64,000 nt of DNA from Gemmata palustris (lineage in GTDB: Bacteria; Planctomycetota; Planctomycetia; Gemmatales; Gemmataceae): assembly GCF_017939745.1 (NCBI RefSeq), contig NZ_JAGKQQ010000001.1, forward strand, positions 1,612,001 to 1,676,000, read 5' to 3'. This document shows positions 16,166 through 23,927 of this stretch, in pieces. The notes beneath the pieces were generated by a model. It searched no databases. It was given only the letters and a program-made list of their open reading frames with translations, and was not told the origin of the DNA. The stretch's first letter is position 1, and each line of letters begins with the position of its first letter. The translations under genes were made by a program, and so were the position numbers.

Positions 16166-16364
16166 TACCTGTGGAACTCCGTTCACCACTCGCAAAGGCC
16201 AGAGAAACTAGGGGAATCACACCCTTCTACCCCATCGCATCACTCGTTGCAAGTGGCTACAAACGCCATCAAGGAAATGCAGGGATTGTCCGTAGATCGC
16301 CATTCGCACATCTGGTAGATTATTGCGACGGTGTCCCAGATTCCGTAACTCTGTAGGGTTGGTT

Positions 16365-16778
16365 ATGAACGACGAAATAAGGAGAGCTTTAGCCAGTGGC
16401 TTCACGCCTTCCTTTAATACTGACATGTTGAAAAATATTAAGCCATTAGCTCAACAAATTGCGGAGGTTAATTACGCAAGCAAATTTTACAAGCACCTTG
16501 GCGAGATGATCCGGGAATTCGACGCTCGCCTAGACGCCGAGCACGAGGTTGGGGCGAGGCTAGTAAACTTTGGTCCGTCGCTGACGTTCCACATCACCGG
16601 GCTCGGTTACCAAAATCCCTCACTGATTATTTTTTACGGCATAACGGAGGATGGCAACCCGATCGAGTTAATTCAGAATGTGAGCCAGATTAACGTGCTC
16701 TTGATGAAACTTCCGAAACTGGATCCGAGCAAGCCGAAACACAGATTTGGTTTCAAACCGCCCGGTGAAGAAGAGTGA
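16365..16778 (+). CDS. Hypothetical 137-aa protein
   Basis: The ATG at 16365 follows AGGG at an acceptable distance; a start further upstream lacks a ribosome site. The protein is soluble, helical at the N-terminus (IKPLAQQIAEVNYASKFYKH), then mixed (LTFHITGLGYQNPSLIIFYG). I do not recognise it. It is the first gene inside attL, and its base composition is AT-richer than the small-gene block next to it, so it may be cargo rather than core. Confidence 0.5.
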   Translation: MNDEIRRALASGFTPSFNTDMLKNIKPLAQQIAEVNYASKFYKHLGEMIREFDARLDAEHEVGARLVNFGPSLTFHITGLGYQNPSLIIFYGITEDGNPIELIQNVSQINVLLMKLPKLDPSKPKHRFGFKPPGEEE

Positions 16779-16840
16779 GCGTGCGAACGAGGCCGGCGGA
16801 AGCGATCCGCCGGCCCTCTGCGTTTCAATGAGTGACCACT

Positions 16841-17212
16841 TCAGAACCGGCCCGGCCTGCGTTCGACCTTCGGCCGCTCGTCTCGCCCGATCTGTTCCCG
16901 CCGCTCTGATCGGAGGTGGGCAAGGAGTGGACGGGGAGGTTCGACGGGCGTGAACCCGTAGCGTCTCTCCAGCCACATGACCCACTCGGTGAGGGTGAGC
17001 AGGTGGCAGTGGATGTCGTCCGTCTCCCCGCCCTGGCAGCCGAACACGATGTCGCGTTTGATGGCCTCGGCGTGGAGCTTCTGGACCCGGCGGCGTTCCC
17101 GCTTCAGCACGGCGACGAGGCGGACCGCTGCGGCCACCCGCTCCGTTGGGGAGAGCGAGTAGAACGAGGCGAAGGCGTTGGGCGTGGGCGGGTTCATTAG
17201 AATCGTGGCCAT
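16841..17212 (-). CDS. Hypothetical 123-aa protein
   Basis: Starts at the ATG at 17212 (MATILMNPPTPNAF); the frame is open upstream but the upstream residues are low-complexity Arg/Gly. A helical, basic centre (VAVLKRERRRVQKLHAEAI) is followed by GCQGGETDDIHCHLL, which has Cys and His but no clear metal pattern. Unknown family. Last of seven small same-strand genes running from 18970. Confidence 0.5.
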   Translation of the reverse strand: MATILMNPPTPNAFASFYSLSPTERVAAAVRLVAVLKRERRRVQKLHAEAIKRDIVFGCQGGETDDIHCHLLTLTEWVMWLERRYGFTPVEPPRPLLAHLRSERREQIGRDERPKVERRPGRF

Positions 17213-17250
17213 GATGGGCTCTCGGTTTGGTGTCGTGTGAGGGAGTCGGT

Positions 17251-17508
17251 TCAGTCCCAATTTCTCCCGGAACGGGTCGCCTGACGCGGATCGCGGAGCA
17301 TCCAGATGACCCGGACCAGTTCGGCGACGGCCAGCAGATCCATGTGCAGGTTCTCGATTTCGGTGAGTTCCGCGTTCTCGTGGCCCATGTTCTCCAGCGA
17401 GTCGCTGAGAGCGTTGATCCCATTGTTGACGAGCCACCAGAGGCGATCGGGTTTCAGCGTCCGTAACGCTTCCTCGCACCCGACCGGCGTCAGCTTCAGC
17501 GGGTTCAT
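17251..17508 (-). CDS. Hypothetical 85-aa protein
   Basis: A helical, acidic small protein (NGINALSDSLENMGHENAEL, MDLLAVAELVRVIWMLRD). It shares its style and the phrase 'VIWML/FAWML' near the C-terminus with the neighbouring 98-aa protein, so the two may be diverged duplicates. The start overlaps the upstream stop by four bases (ATGA), indicating translational coupling. Confidence 0.55.
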   Translation of the reverse strand: MNPLKLTPVGCEEALRTLKPDRLWWLVNNGINALSDSLENMGHENAELTEIENLHMDLLAVAELVRVIWMLRDPRQATRSGRNWD

Positions 17509-17801
17509 CTCCGGCCCCCGTTGCGGTTATTCGGGTCGATGACGATGTCGGCGTTCTCCAAGGGCATTTCGAGCATCCACGCGAACCGCAGCACTTCGGC
17601 GACGCGGTCCACCTTGTACCAGAGGTCTTCCGGGGTTCTCAGCCCGCGGTCGATGTGGAGCTGGAGCCCCTCGATCATGTCCGTGGCGGCCTGCTTGATG
17701 TCGCCCGCGTCGAACGACTTCAGGGCCGCGATCAGGTTCGCGTAGTCCGGGGTTGCGGTCGGTGCGGGCGTGGGTGCCCCCGCGACCGGTTCGGTCGTCA
17801 T
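17505..17801 (-). CDS. Hypothetical 98-aa protein, coupled to the next gene
   Basis: The ATG at 17801 has AAGGAA six bases upstream. After a Pro/Ala/Thr linker the protein is helical (YANLIAALKSFDAGDIKQAA, DLWYKVDRVAEVLRFAWMLE). It resembles the 85-aa neighbour in its last helix. Function unknown. Confidence 0.55.
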   Translation of the reverse strand: MTTEPVAGAPTPAPTATPDYANLIAALKSFDAGDIKQAATDMIEGLQLHIDRGLRTPEDLWYKVDRVAEVLRFAWMLEMPLENADIVIDPNNRNGGRR

Positions 17802-17853
17802 GGCAAAGTTCCTTGTGAGTGGGGGAAGTTGGATGAAGCCGGGGCCGTGCGAT

Positions 17854-18066
17854 TCAGTCGCCCGTGGCGATCGTGAACCGGGTGCAGTCGAGGCAGGTGA
17901 ACTCGCGGTTCGGCCCCGTGCCCGTGATGGTGGCGTCACCGCCGCACATGGGGCAGTTGAAGACCACCCCAACCACGGGCCGCTTCGGGTTGGTCTTCGG
18001 GTTCGGCCGCGGGGTGGTCGCGCGACCACTTTGCACGGTCGCCTTGCTCGTTGTGGCGTTCTTCAT
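17854..18066 (-). CDS. Small zinc-ribbon protein containing a palindrome copy
   Basis: A 70-aa protein with a basic N-terminus and a C-terminal zinc ribbon: CPMCGG near residue 38 and CLDC near residue 58. GAGG lies seven bases before the ATG. The coding sequence contains one copy of the element's 16-bp palindrome (18014-18029), read as SGRATT, the only strong copy inside a gene. Confidence 0.6.
   Translation of the reverse strand: MKNATTSKATVQSGRATTPRPNPKTNPKRPVVGVVFNCPMCGGDATITGTGPNREFTCLDCTRFTIATGD
18014..18029. repeat. Element palindrome, copy 1
   Basis: GTGGTCGCGCGACCAC, perfect 16-bp palindrome, inside the zinc-ribbon gene. Confidence 0.8.
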
Positions 18067-18085
18067 GATCGGTCCTCGGAATGGG

Positions 18086-18313
18086 TTAAGGGTTCGGCCA
18101 GTTGGTTGGTACCGCGAGAAAGTCCCCGTCGTCGAAGTGGATCGTGTAGCGTCGGGCCGCTCGGGTGATGATCCGCTCGGCTTCGGCCGGGCTCACCGAC
18201 ATGCGTCCGCGGCCGTCCTGGATGCGGACCATGAACGACCGCCGGAGCCAGCGACGCCACCGCACCACGTCGGTTCCGCGGGTGCTCCTCGGCGGGGGAA
18301 TCCTGCGTGTCAT
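18086..18313 (-). CDS. Hypothetical 75-aa basic protein
   Basis: GAGG seven bases before the ATG supports the start. Very basic first half (RWRRWLRRSFMVRIQDGRG), then SPAEAERIITRAARRYTIHF. Possible nucleic-acid binding from charge alone. Same strand and spacing as its neighbours. Confidence 0.5.
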   Translation of the reverse strand: MTRRIPPPRSTRGTDVVRWRRWLRRSFMVRIQDGRGRMSVSPAEAERIITRAARRYTIHFDDGDFLAVPTNWPNP

Positions 18314-18323
18314 GTTCGTGTCC

Positions 18324-18665
18324 TCAGAGCCAGCCGTTCGCGATGATCGTCGTCACCGCGTCGATGTGTTTGCAGTGGTGCCAGCGTGAGAACCCGCGGC
18401 ACTCGCACCGGTGCTGCCGGCGATCGTTCGAGCAGAACACCGAGTACACCTCTTCCGTCGCGTCGGTGCCCTCGCCTGCGACCTTCTCCAGTCGGAACGC
18501 CCGGCCGTTCCAATCGGTCGGCAGTTCCACCACCGCGTAGGTGGTCGCGTCCCGCTTACCCCGGATCTCCACCACCCCGCACCCGGGGATGATGCCGGGG
18601 CTCCAGAGGAGCGTCATCTGCGGGCCTTCGTGCTTCGGCAGCAGGTCCGTGTAGGTCGCGGTCAT
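18324..18665 (-). CDS. SWIM-type zinc-finger-like protein
   Basis: A 113-aa protein starting MTATYTDLLPKHEG. Its end reads HRCECRGFSRWHHCKHIDAV, close to the SWIM zinc-finger pattern CxCx(n)CxH, which binds DNA or protein. The middle is a small beta domain (VVEIRGKRDATTYAVVELP). Upstream in-frame sequence is low complexity and has no better start. Confidence 0.6.
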   Translation of the reverse strand: MTATYTDLLPKHEGPQMTLLWSPGIIPGCGVVEIRGKRDATTYAVVELPTDWNGRAFRLEKVAGEGTDATEEVYSVFCSNDRRQHRCECRGFSRWHHCKHIDAVTTIIANGWL

Positions 18666-18718
18666 CGGGCGGGTTCCCCGAAAGGGGACCGGGCAGTGAG
18701 CCCGGTCTGGGTGTGGGA

Positions 18719-18970
18719 TCAGAAGGGGATGTCCGCGAGGGCCGGTTCGTCGGCCCGCACCCGCATGTCGTCCTTCCAGGCCGCCCGGTCGCGGCACCCG
18801 GCCCGCCACCCGTCGGCGAACAGCACCCGCTCTCGGGCGGTCAGGTCGCGGCCCAGGTTGAGCCGGACGAGCGTCATTGCCGTCACCCAGCCCGGCCCCT
18901 CCGAGCCGTAGCTGTGGCCGATCTCCCACTCAGAACCCATGAACTCGCGGTCCAGTTCGCTGCGGGTCAT
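18719..18970 (-). CDS. Hypothetical 83-aa protein, first of the small-gene block
   Basis: The ATG at 18970 follows GGAGGG at good spacing; the frame continues upstream but without support. Helical and Arg/Asp-rich (LNLGRDLTARERVLFADGWR). Unknown. As the first gene of the minus-strand block it should lie next to its promoter, in the AT-rich gap 18971-19125. Confidence 0.5.
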   Translation of the reverse strand: MTRSELDREFMGSEWEIGHSYGSEGPGWVTAMTLVRLNLGRDLTARERVLFADGWRAGCRDRAAWKDDMRVRADEPALADIPF

Positions 18971-19125
18971 CTCAAGCCCTCCGTTCGGAACAGCCGGAAC
19001 AACCATCACCACTGTCGATATGGTATACCAGTGGAATGCATGTGTCAATTTAGATGTGAAAAAATATCTGAGATGCAATCCAGTGGGAGCGAATAATAAA
19101 GTGGATCACTTCGAGGAGATGTTGC
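18971..19125. promoter_or_regulatory. Divergent promoter gap
   Basis: An AT-rich 155-base gap between the minus-strand small-gene block and the plus-strand regulators, against a GC-rich background. It should hold both promoters. No exact boxes assigned. Confidence 0.35.
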
Positions 19126-19371
19126 ATGACGCCAGCGGTCGCCGATACTGGACGTATGGGACGAAAAAAGAAAACGGATGCTGCCAAGGCATCCCCAGAG
19201 ACCTACCGCAAGCCGTACAAGCAGGCGAGAATTCGCATCACCCTAGCGAACATCGCCGAGGAGCGAGCTGCGGAGCTGGCTCAGGACTTCACGCAGTACG
19301 TGAACGACGCGGTTCGGATGCGGCTCGAGTCCGAAGGGAAGTGGCCCCCGAAGCCGAAGCCCGCGGGCTGA
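19126..19371 (+). CDS. Ribbon-helix-helix-like DNA-binding protein
   Basis: An 81-aa protein. GAGGAG precedes the ATG; a second ATG at 19156 (MGRKKK) is possible. A basic N-terminus leads to ARIRITLANIAEERAAELAQ and FTQYVNDAVRMRLE, a strand followed by two helices as in RHH repressors. Its placement beside a divergent promoter gap fits an autoregulator of the element. Confidence 0.55.
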   Translation: MTPAVADTGRMGRKKKTDAAKASPETYRKPYKQARIRITLANIAEERAAELAQDFTQYVNDAVRMRLESEGKWPPKPKPAG

Positions 19372-19539
19372 ACGAGCTCACTTTTTGGGTTATCCCCACC
19401 TCACCCAACTCACCCTCATCCTCACCACCTCAACGCGCCTTCCCTTTTCGTGACCTCGCGCGTTACCTTCTTGCCCGCCCAGGCCACCGTGAGTGGCCCG
19501 GGGGCGTTCGTTTCTTGTCACCACGTTAGAGGTTTCGAC

Positions 19540-19752
19540 ATGCCGAGATTACCCCTGATCCCGCTACCCAAAGGCGACCGGTGGATGGACATCCGCGAGG
19601 TCGCAGCACTGTTCGGCGTGACACGGCAGACGATCCACCGGTGGTCGGACGAAGGCGAGATCACGGCGTACAAGCCCACGAAGAAGATGACGTACTACCG
19701 CAAGATCGACTTGAACAAGCTCCTCACGTCCCGCAACCTGCCGAACATCTGA
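19540..19752 (+). CDS. Excisionase-type helix-turn-helix protein
   Basis: A 70-aa protein from the ATG at 19540 (AGAGG upstream). Nearly the whole length is one HTH_17/Xis domain: MDIREVAALFGVTRQTIHRW, then a turn and KIDLNKLL. Small stand-alone proteins of this type serve as excisionases or repressors in integrative elements. The integrase is at the far end of the element, so a direct excision role is inference. Confidence 0.7.
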   Translation: MPRLPLIPLPKGDRWMDIREVAALFGVTRQTIHRWSDEGEITAYKPTKKMTYYRKIDLNKLLTSRNLPNI

Positions 19753-19829
19753 ACCACCAGTTCGACGCACATGAGTCCGTCACTTCTCCTGTTGAACGCC
19801 CTCCCTCGACCTCCTCCTCTTTTTCGACC

Positions 19830-19849
19830 AAGTGGTCGCGCGACCACTT
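19830..19849. repeat. Element palindrome, copy 2
   Basis: AAGTGGTCGCGCGACCACTT, perfect over 20 bases; in the gap before the sigma factor gene. Confidence 0.85.
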
Positions 19850-19942
19850 CCCGGCTCCCACATTTCCACTCGGCTCGCATTGCACAGCCGTTCACACGCG
19901 GCGTAAAATGGGCCACACGATCCCACCTCCCCGGCTCATCCC

Positions 19943-20497
19943 ATGCGTGCAACTCCCCAACCCTCCGATGCGGAACTGGCTCTACGTGCCCAGGCCGGCG
20001 ACGGCGACGCGGCGAACCAACTCGTCACACGGTACCGGCTCCAGGTGTTCGACCAGACGTGGCGGCTCCGTCTGCCCGCGGGCGTCGAATTCGATGACGT
20101 GGCGAGTGTCGGGTTGTACACGCTGTGGAGGTGCGTCATGGCGTGGTCCCCGAGCGGGGGCGCGAACTTCCGCACATACGCCTGGACCGCGGTCAAGCGG
20201 TCGATATTCCGTGCGGTCGGCGAGCAAAAGGAAAAACTCGACCGGCAACCGGTCCAGGTGGACGAGGACGGAGACGACACGCTCGACCTCGTTCCGGCCC
20301 GCGAGCCCGTTGAGTTGCCCGCAGGTGTCAGCGAGTGGGTCAACGAATTGTCCGTCGTGGAACGCATCGTCGTGGAGAGGACGTTCGGACTGGACGGCAC
20401 GCCCGACGAGCCGTCCAAAATTGGGAAACTGGTTGGGTTAAGCATTCATCAGGTCAAAACCGCCCGCTCGCGGGCAATGGCCACGCTCGGCCTGTAG
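19943..20497 (+). CDS. Element-encoded sigma-70 family factor
   Basis: A 184-aa protein with region 2 at about residues 15-95 (DAANQLVTRYR, FDDVASVGLYTLWRCV, FRTYAWTAVKRSIFRAV) and region 4 at about 130-180 (LSVVERIVVERTFGLDG, KIGKLVGLSIHQVKTARSRA). The region 3 gap is filled by an acidic linker. This is a compact ECF/type-III-like sigma factor. One palindrome copy lies in the gap before the gene (19830-19849) and a degenerate one overlaps its stop, so it may direct or respond to a regulon set by those sites. Confidence 0.8.
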   Translation: MRATPQPSDAELALRAQAGDGDAANQLVTRYRLQVFDQTWRLRLPAGVEFDDVASVGLYTLWRCVMAWSPSGGANFRTYAWTAVKRSIFRAVGEQKEKLDRQPVQVDEDGDDTLDLVPAREPVELPAGVSEWVNELSVVERIVVERTFGLDGTPDEPSKIGKLVGLSIHQVKTARSRAMATLGL

Positions 20498-20509
20498 TCA
20501 CGTGACCAC
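20494..20509. repeat. Element palindrome, copy 3 (degenerate)
   Basis: GTAGTCACGTGACCAC, same arms with one mismatch and centre ACGT; overlaps the sigma factor stop. Confidence 0.5.
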
Positions 20510-20641
20510 GCCGGGGTAGGGGCGGTCCGGCGAAGTTTTCGTGTCTATCCCGAAAGAGCCGCGACGCAGTGGCTTCGGTACGCTGCTACGATGGGGATAG
20601 GGGCAATTCGTTCACTTCTTCTGAATCAACCGGAAACTGCC

Positions 20642-21172
20642 ATGCCGACCGGAGCCAGGACGCACGAGGAACGCGAGGGGCACTTGGAGATCATGGAGCA
20701 GGCCCTGCTCGATGGCCGGTCCGTGAAGGAAGTTGTTGCCGCCGCGGTTCAGAAGTTCGGGGTGAGCCAATCGACCGCGTATCAGGACGTCGATCTGATC
20801 CGCGACCGCTGGCGAGAGGAGGGCCAGAAGCACCAAGGGGCCGAGTTCGCGAAGGCCGTCAACCGGCGTGAGCGGCTCATCGGACGCGCCCTAAAGGTGG
20901 CGAGCAAGGCCGAGTCCAGCCCCGGGCAGGAGGCAACGGTGCTCAGTGCCATCAGCACTGCGGCGAGCCTCGAAAGGGACAAGTCGAAGCTGTTGGGACT
21001 GTACCCGGAGAAGAAGGTCTCGATCCGGGACGAGCGGCACCGCTCCGTGACGGACATGACCGACGAGGAGTTGCTCGCCATCGTCGCATCCGCCGCCGTG
21101 GTGTCCGATGATGAACTGGCGAGGATCGCCGGCGTGAAACTCGAACTGCCCGCAGCTTCCGTTGTGGGTTGA
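20642..21172 (+). CDS. HTH protein, possibly terminase small subunit-like
   Basis: A 176-aa protein from the ATG at 20642 (MPTGARTHEEREG); upstream in-frame sequence looks non-coding. Residues 20-60 form a helix-turn-helix (VKEVVAAAVQKFGVSQSTAY). The centre is helical (FAKAVNRRERLIGRALKVAS), then LERDKSKLLGLYPEKK, a phrase common in terminase-small-subunit and phage HTH proteins. DNA recognition in phage-type processes is plausible. No large terminase follows. Confidence 0.5.
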   Translation: MPTGARTHEEREGHLEIMEQALLDGRSVKEVVAAAVQKFGVSQSTAYQDVDLIRDRWREEGQKHQGAEFAKAVNRRERLIGRALKVASKAESSPGQEATVLSAISTAASLERDKSKLLGLYPEKKVSIRDERHRSVTDMTDEELLAIVASAAVVSDDELARIAGVKLELPAASVVG

Positions 21173-21193
21173 ACCGCCGGGCACGAGGACAGG

Positions 21194-21586
21194 ATGCAGC
21201 GTGCCAAGCGTGTGCGGCGGCTGCGTGAGAAGGGGCTGAGCACGCGGGCGATCGCGGACGCGGTGGGGGTAGATCAGGCGACGGTGAGACGAGACCTCAA
21301 AACAGGTGAGGCACATGCCTCACCTGAAGCCGAACCAAAAACGGAACCCGCTTCTGACCCGCCGAAGGTTCAGGGTCGGGACGGCAAGCAGTACGCGGCT
21401 TCCAGGCCGCAAAGGAAGCCGGTCGAAACCAGACCGGAACGAGCCGACCCGGAAGATCCCCGATGGGATCACACGTCATTGTCACAAGTCAAAATCGACC
21501 TAACCCAACGCCGCCGCAAGTCCGCCACACCTGTTCCGACAACCACATGCCCAGTTCGTAACCCACACGAACTGACACGACGATAA
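21194..21586 (+). CDS. HTH regulator with 'GRDGKQY' linker
   Basis: A 130-aa protein. Residues 3-37 are a helix-turn-helix (VRRLREKGLSTRAIADAVGV ... ATVRRDL). A charged linker leads to VQGRDGKQYAA, a phrase I know from ParB-like and HTH phage regulators ('dGkxYpa'). The tail is basic and disordered. It starts 21 bases after the preceding HTH gene, so the two are likely co-transcribed. Confidence 0.6.
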   Translation: MQRAKRVRRLREKGLSTRAIADAVGVDQATVRRDLKTGEAHASPEAEPKTEPASDPPKVQGRDGKQYAASRPQRKPVETRPERADPEDPRWDHTSLSQVKIDLTQRRRKSATPVPTTTCPVRNPHELTRR

Positions 21587-21635
21587 CCTCTACTGGACGC
21601 GGGCAGGCAAGTCGGTCAAAATGGAGGGCATGAGT

Positions 21636-21887
21636 GTGGCACTTGAGAAGGAGCTGGAGACCTTCGACCGGGAACTTCCTGGCCTACTCATCAATCCAGC
21701 AAATGTGGGCCGGTACGTACTCATTGGAGGAAGCCCAGTCACCGTTGCTGGGGTCTACAAAACTGAAGAAGATGCGTTAGCCGCTGGATACGAAATGTTC
21801 GGTCTCGCAGCTGCTTTCCTCGCGAAGCGGATCTCGCCGCACGAGGAGCCGAAGTACTTTTCCCGGAACATCCGATGCCCACGGTGA
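21636..21887 (+). CDS. Small partner of the retropepsin-like protease
   Basis: An 83-aa protein. The GTG at 21636 has GGAGGG seven bases upstream; ATGs at 21621 and 21630 lack that spacing. It contains YVLIGGSPVTVAGVYKTEED and a helix. Its last 13 bases overlap the start of the protease gene, so the two are translationally linked. I read the pair as a unit; the role is unknown. Confidence 0.55.
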   Translation: MALEKELETFDRELPGLLINPANVGRYVLIGGSPVTVAGVYKTEEDALAAGYEMFGLAAAFLAKRISPHEEPKYFSRNIRCPR

Positions 21888-22321
21888 GTGGCCCGATCGA
21901 ATCAGGAGGGGCTGTCGTCGATGTCCTGATTGGCGTTCCATCGGTACGGGCCAAGAGGCTCCAGTCCAGCGGTTTTCCCATCCCACAAGCCGTTCACGTT
22001 CGCGTGTTGATTGATACCGGTGCCCACCAATCCGGCTTCTCACCCCGTGTGTTCCAAGCTCTCGATTTGCGCCCCATCGACCGGATTTCGATACTCACAC
22101 CTTCTACTCCTCCTGATCGTCCCCATTTGTGCGACGTGCATCTCGTTGCCTTGGCGCTCGTCGCAAGCGGCCGCGCAAACCAGTTTCCTGAAACTCACGT
22201 TATCGAAACCGACTGTTGGCATCCTGCCGAAGGGATTGAGGGGCTAATCGGTCGCGATATCCTTGCCCGCTGCAATTTTTGGTACGTTGGGGTAGAGGGT
22301 ACGTTCACGATTGCTTTCTGA
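21875..22321 (+). CDS. Retropepsin-like aspartyl protease
   Basis: A 148-aa protein with the catalytic signature VLIDTGAHQSGFS (Asp-Thr-Gly) near residue 46 and the later hydrophobic-hydrophobic-Gly box GLIGRDILARCNFWYVG near 123. One D-T-G per chain means it must work as a dimer, as in retroviral-type bacterial proteases. No signal peptide, so it is cytoplasmic. Substrate unknown; the overlapping upstream 83-aa protein is the obvious candidate partner. Confidence 0.75.
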   Translation: MPTVSGPIESGGAVVDVLIGVPSVRAKRLQSSGFPIPQAVHVRVLIDTGAHQSGFSPRVFQALDLRPIDRISILTPSTPPDRPHLCDVHLVALALVASGRANQFPETHVIETDCWHPAEGIEGLIGRDILARCNFWYVGVEGTFTIAF

Positions 22322-22338
22322 TCGTGACTGCATCACGA

Positions 22339-22731
22339 TCACGCCGCGGTCTCGCTCTCGGCATCCACTTCCATCGTCATCGGCGCTCGCTTCGGCACTA
22401 CGCTCGTAACGAACAGGTGCGGGTAGTCGATCCTCGCGGCCGGATGAATTCGATCCCACGATGAGCCACCTGAGCCGTCACCCTCGACACACAGTAGCGT
22501 CACGCCGTCGGGTATGAGATGGCCCGGGTGCAACTCCTCGATCCGCGGCGAATCCGATCGCCCACCCCACCACGTCCGGCCCGTTATCAGTGCCCTGAGC
22601 CCGGTCTGTAGTAGCACCATCGCGGGTCCGAGCGTCTCGGGAACGTCGCCCTCGAACTCAAGGGCGACCCCTTCGACGAACAGGCTCACGCCCGCGTCGG
22701 TGAGGGCCGCCCGAAGCTGCGTGGCCGTCAC
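22339..22731 (-). CDS. Hypothetical 130-aa protein coupled to the ParB-like gene
   Basis: The GTG at 22731 has GGAGG seven bases upstream and overlaps the ParB-like stop by four bases (GTGA). N-terminal half: LRAALTDAGVSLFVEGVALE and LGPAMVLLQTGLRALI; the C-terminal half has IPDGVTLLCVEGDGSGG and PHLFVTSVVPKRAP. I do not recognise it. Last gene of the primase/ParB operon. Confidence 0.55.
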   Translation of the reverse strand: MTATQLRAALTDAGVSLFVEGVALEFEGDVPETLGPAMVLLQTGLRALITGRTWWGGRSDSPRIEELHPGHLIPDGVTLLCVEGDGSGGSSWDRIHPAARIDYPHLFVTSVVPKRAPMTMEVDAESETAA

Positions 22732-23927
22732 GAAACACCTCCACGGTCGCTGCTCACGATGCGGCCCCGCGGCTTCGACGGTGCGGGAGTTACGATGGGC
22801 GGCGGTTCGCTGGCCGTGGCTTCGGGGTGAACGCCCCACTCATCAATCAGCTTCTTCACGGAGTCGCCGAGCGTGTGCCAGTTGTGGCGGCTCAACCACC
22901 CGCAGTTGGCGACGCACACTTTGCACTTGCCGCCCGGGTGGTGCTCGCCCGCCGCATTCACATGCGGGCACACGCAGTAGGGAACGGCCGAAGCCACGTC
23001 TTGAGCGAACGTCTTGTAGTCATCTTCCAGGTTCGGGATCATCGGAGTTAAACCTGCTCCCCAACCGTTCCGCTCGCCGTTACGCCGGATCGCCTCGAGC
23101 CACTCGGTGTGATTCGCGCGTAGATTGGCGACGAATGCCCTACTCTCTTGGAATGCTAACGCGAGCTTGAAAGGCACCGTCCGCCCTTTGGCATCCTTCA
23201 CAACCACGAAGCCCATCGGTTGGGTAATTGGGACTTGAGTCCCAATTACCGGTGACTCCTCCGCTGCGTTTGGTTTGGGGGATTCCCCAGAGGAACGCTT
23301 CAACGCGGCGGCGGCCTCTGCCTTCGGATCGACTGCCGTCGCGATTTGCTTACGCTCCTGGGCCGGTAGCTTCACGACCCGATCGGCCGTGGTCACGTCG
23401 AGCCGTCCCTCGCGGATCGGCTCGACCAGTTCGGGCGCGTTCTCGCGGACGTTCGCCGCCCTCTGGACCGACTTCCTCGATACCTCGAAATGCTGGGCAA
23501 CCTCGGACCGGGTAATTGGGACTTGAGTCCCATTTGTTTTGGGCCGGCCCGGTCGCAGGTTCGTCAGTTCGGCCGCAATCATGGCCCGCTGGCTCTCGCT
23601 CAGGTTACGCCTGTGTATGTTCTTCGCGACGATCAACCTCAACACGTCCTCCTCGCTCATGTCCACCGTCGAGTACCGCGGCTCCACGCCCGCGATGCGG
23701 CAGGCCAGTTCGCGGTTGCGACCGTCGATTATCCGCCCGTCCGGAAGCCGCAAGATCACTTCCTCCTGGCCGTTGACCGCGATCGAGTCGGCCAGTTCTT
23801 GCAGCGGCACGTCCTCGATCCACGGAAAGAGATTTGCGGCCGGATGAGCTGAGCTGATGGGGAAGGTCATGCCCTTGAACTCCTTGTTCAGTGCAATGTC
23901 TGCAGCTTCGATTTGCGTGGTGTTCAA
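22728..23927 (-). CDS. ParB-like protein (ParB/Srx domain)
   Basis: A 399-aa protein. The N-terminal 95 residues are a ParB nuclease-type fold: VPLQELADSIAVNGQEEVIL, LPDGRIIDGRNRELACRIAG, then VAKNIHRRNLSESQRAMIA. A helix-turn-helix follows near residue 150 (RSEVAQHFEVSRKSVQRAA). The last 130 residues carry a Cys/His cluster (CVCPHVN, CKVCVANCGW) that may bind zinc. The TTG start has AAGGAG seven bases upstream. A 22-bp repeat encoding GTQVPIT occurs twice. It could bind the palindromes scattered through the element; that is inference. Confidence 0.8.
   Translation of the reverse strand: MNTTQIEAADIALNKEFKGMTFPISSAHPAANLFPWIEDVPLQELADSIAVNGQEEVILRLPDGRIIDGRNRELACRIAGVEPRYSTVDMSEEDVLRLIVAKNIHRRNLSESQRAMIAAELTNLRPGRPKTNGTQVPITRSEVAQHFEVSRKSVQRAANVRENAPELVEPIREGRLDVTTADRVVKLPAQERKQIATAVDPKAEAAAALKRSSGESPKPNAAEESPVIGTQVPITQPMGFVVVKDAKGRTVPFKLALAFQESRAFVANLRANHTEWLEAIRRNGERNGWGAGLTPMIPNLEDDYKTFAQDVASAVPYCVCPHVNAAGEHHPGGKCKVCVANCGWLSRHNWHTLGDSVKKLIDEWGVHPEATASEPPPIVTPAPSKPRGRIVSSDRGGVS
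23223..23250. repeat. 28-bp palindrome inside the ParB-like gene, copy 1
   Basis: A 13-bp perfect inverted repeat (GGTAATTGGGACT and complement) around a TG spacer. Its first 22 bases are identical to 23511-23532. Confidence 0.7.
23511..23532. repeat. Repeat of the ParB-gene palindrome, copy 2
   Basis: 22 bases identical to copy 1 (23223-23244), encoding GTQVP in the same frame. The right arm of the palindrome is incomplete here. Confidence 0.65.

Noticed and set aside
20494..20509. Reading the GTCACGTGAC core as a classic parS site
   Set aside because: Canonical parS is TGTTTCACGTGAAACA; only the CACGTG centre agrees here, and other copies have GCGC. It fits better as a degenerate member of the element's own family.
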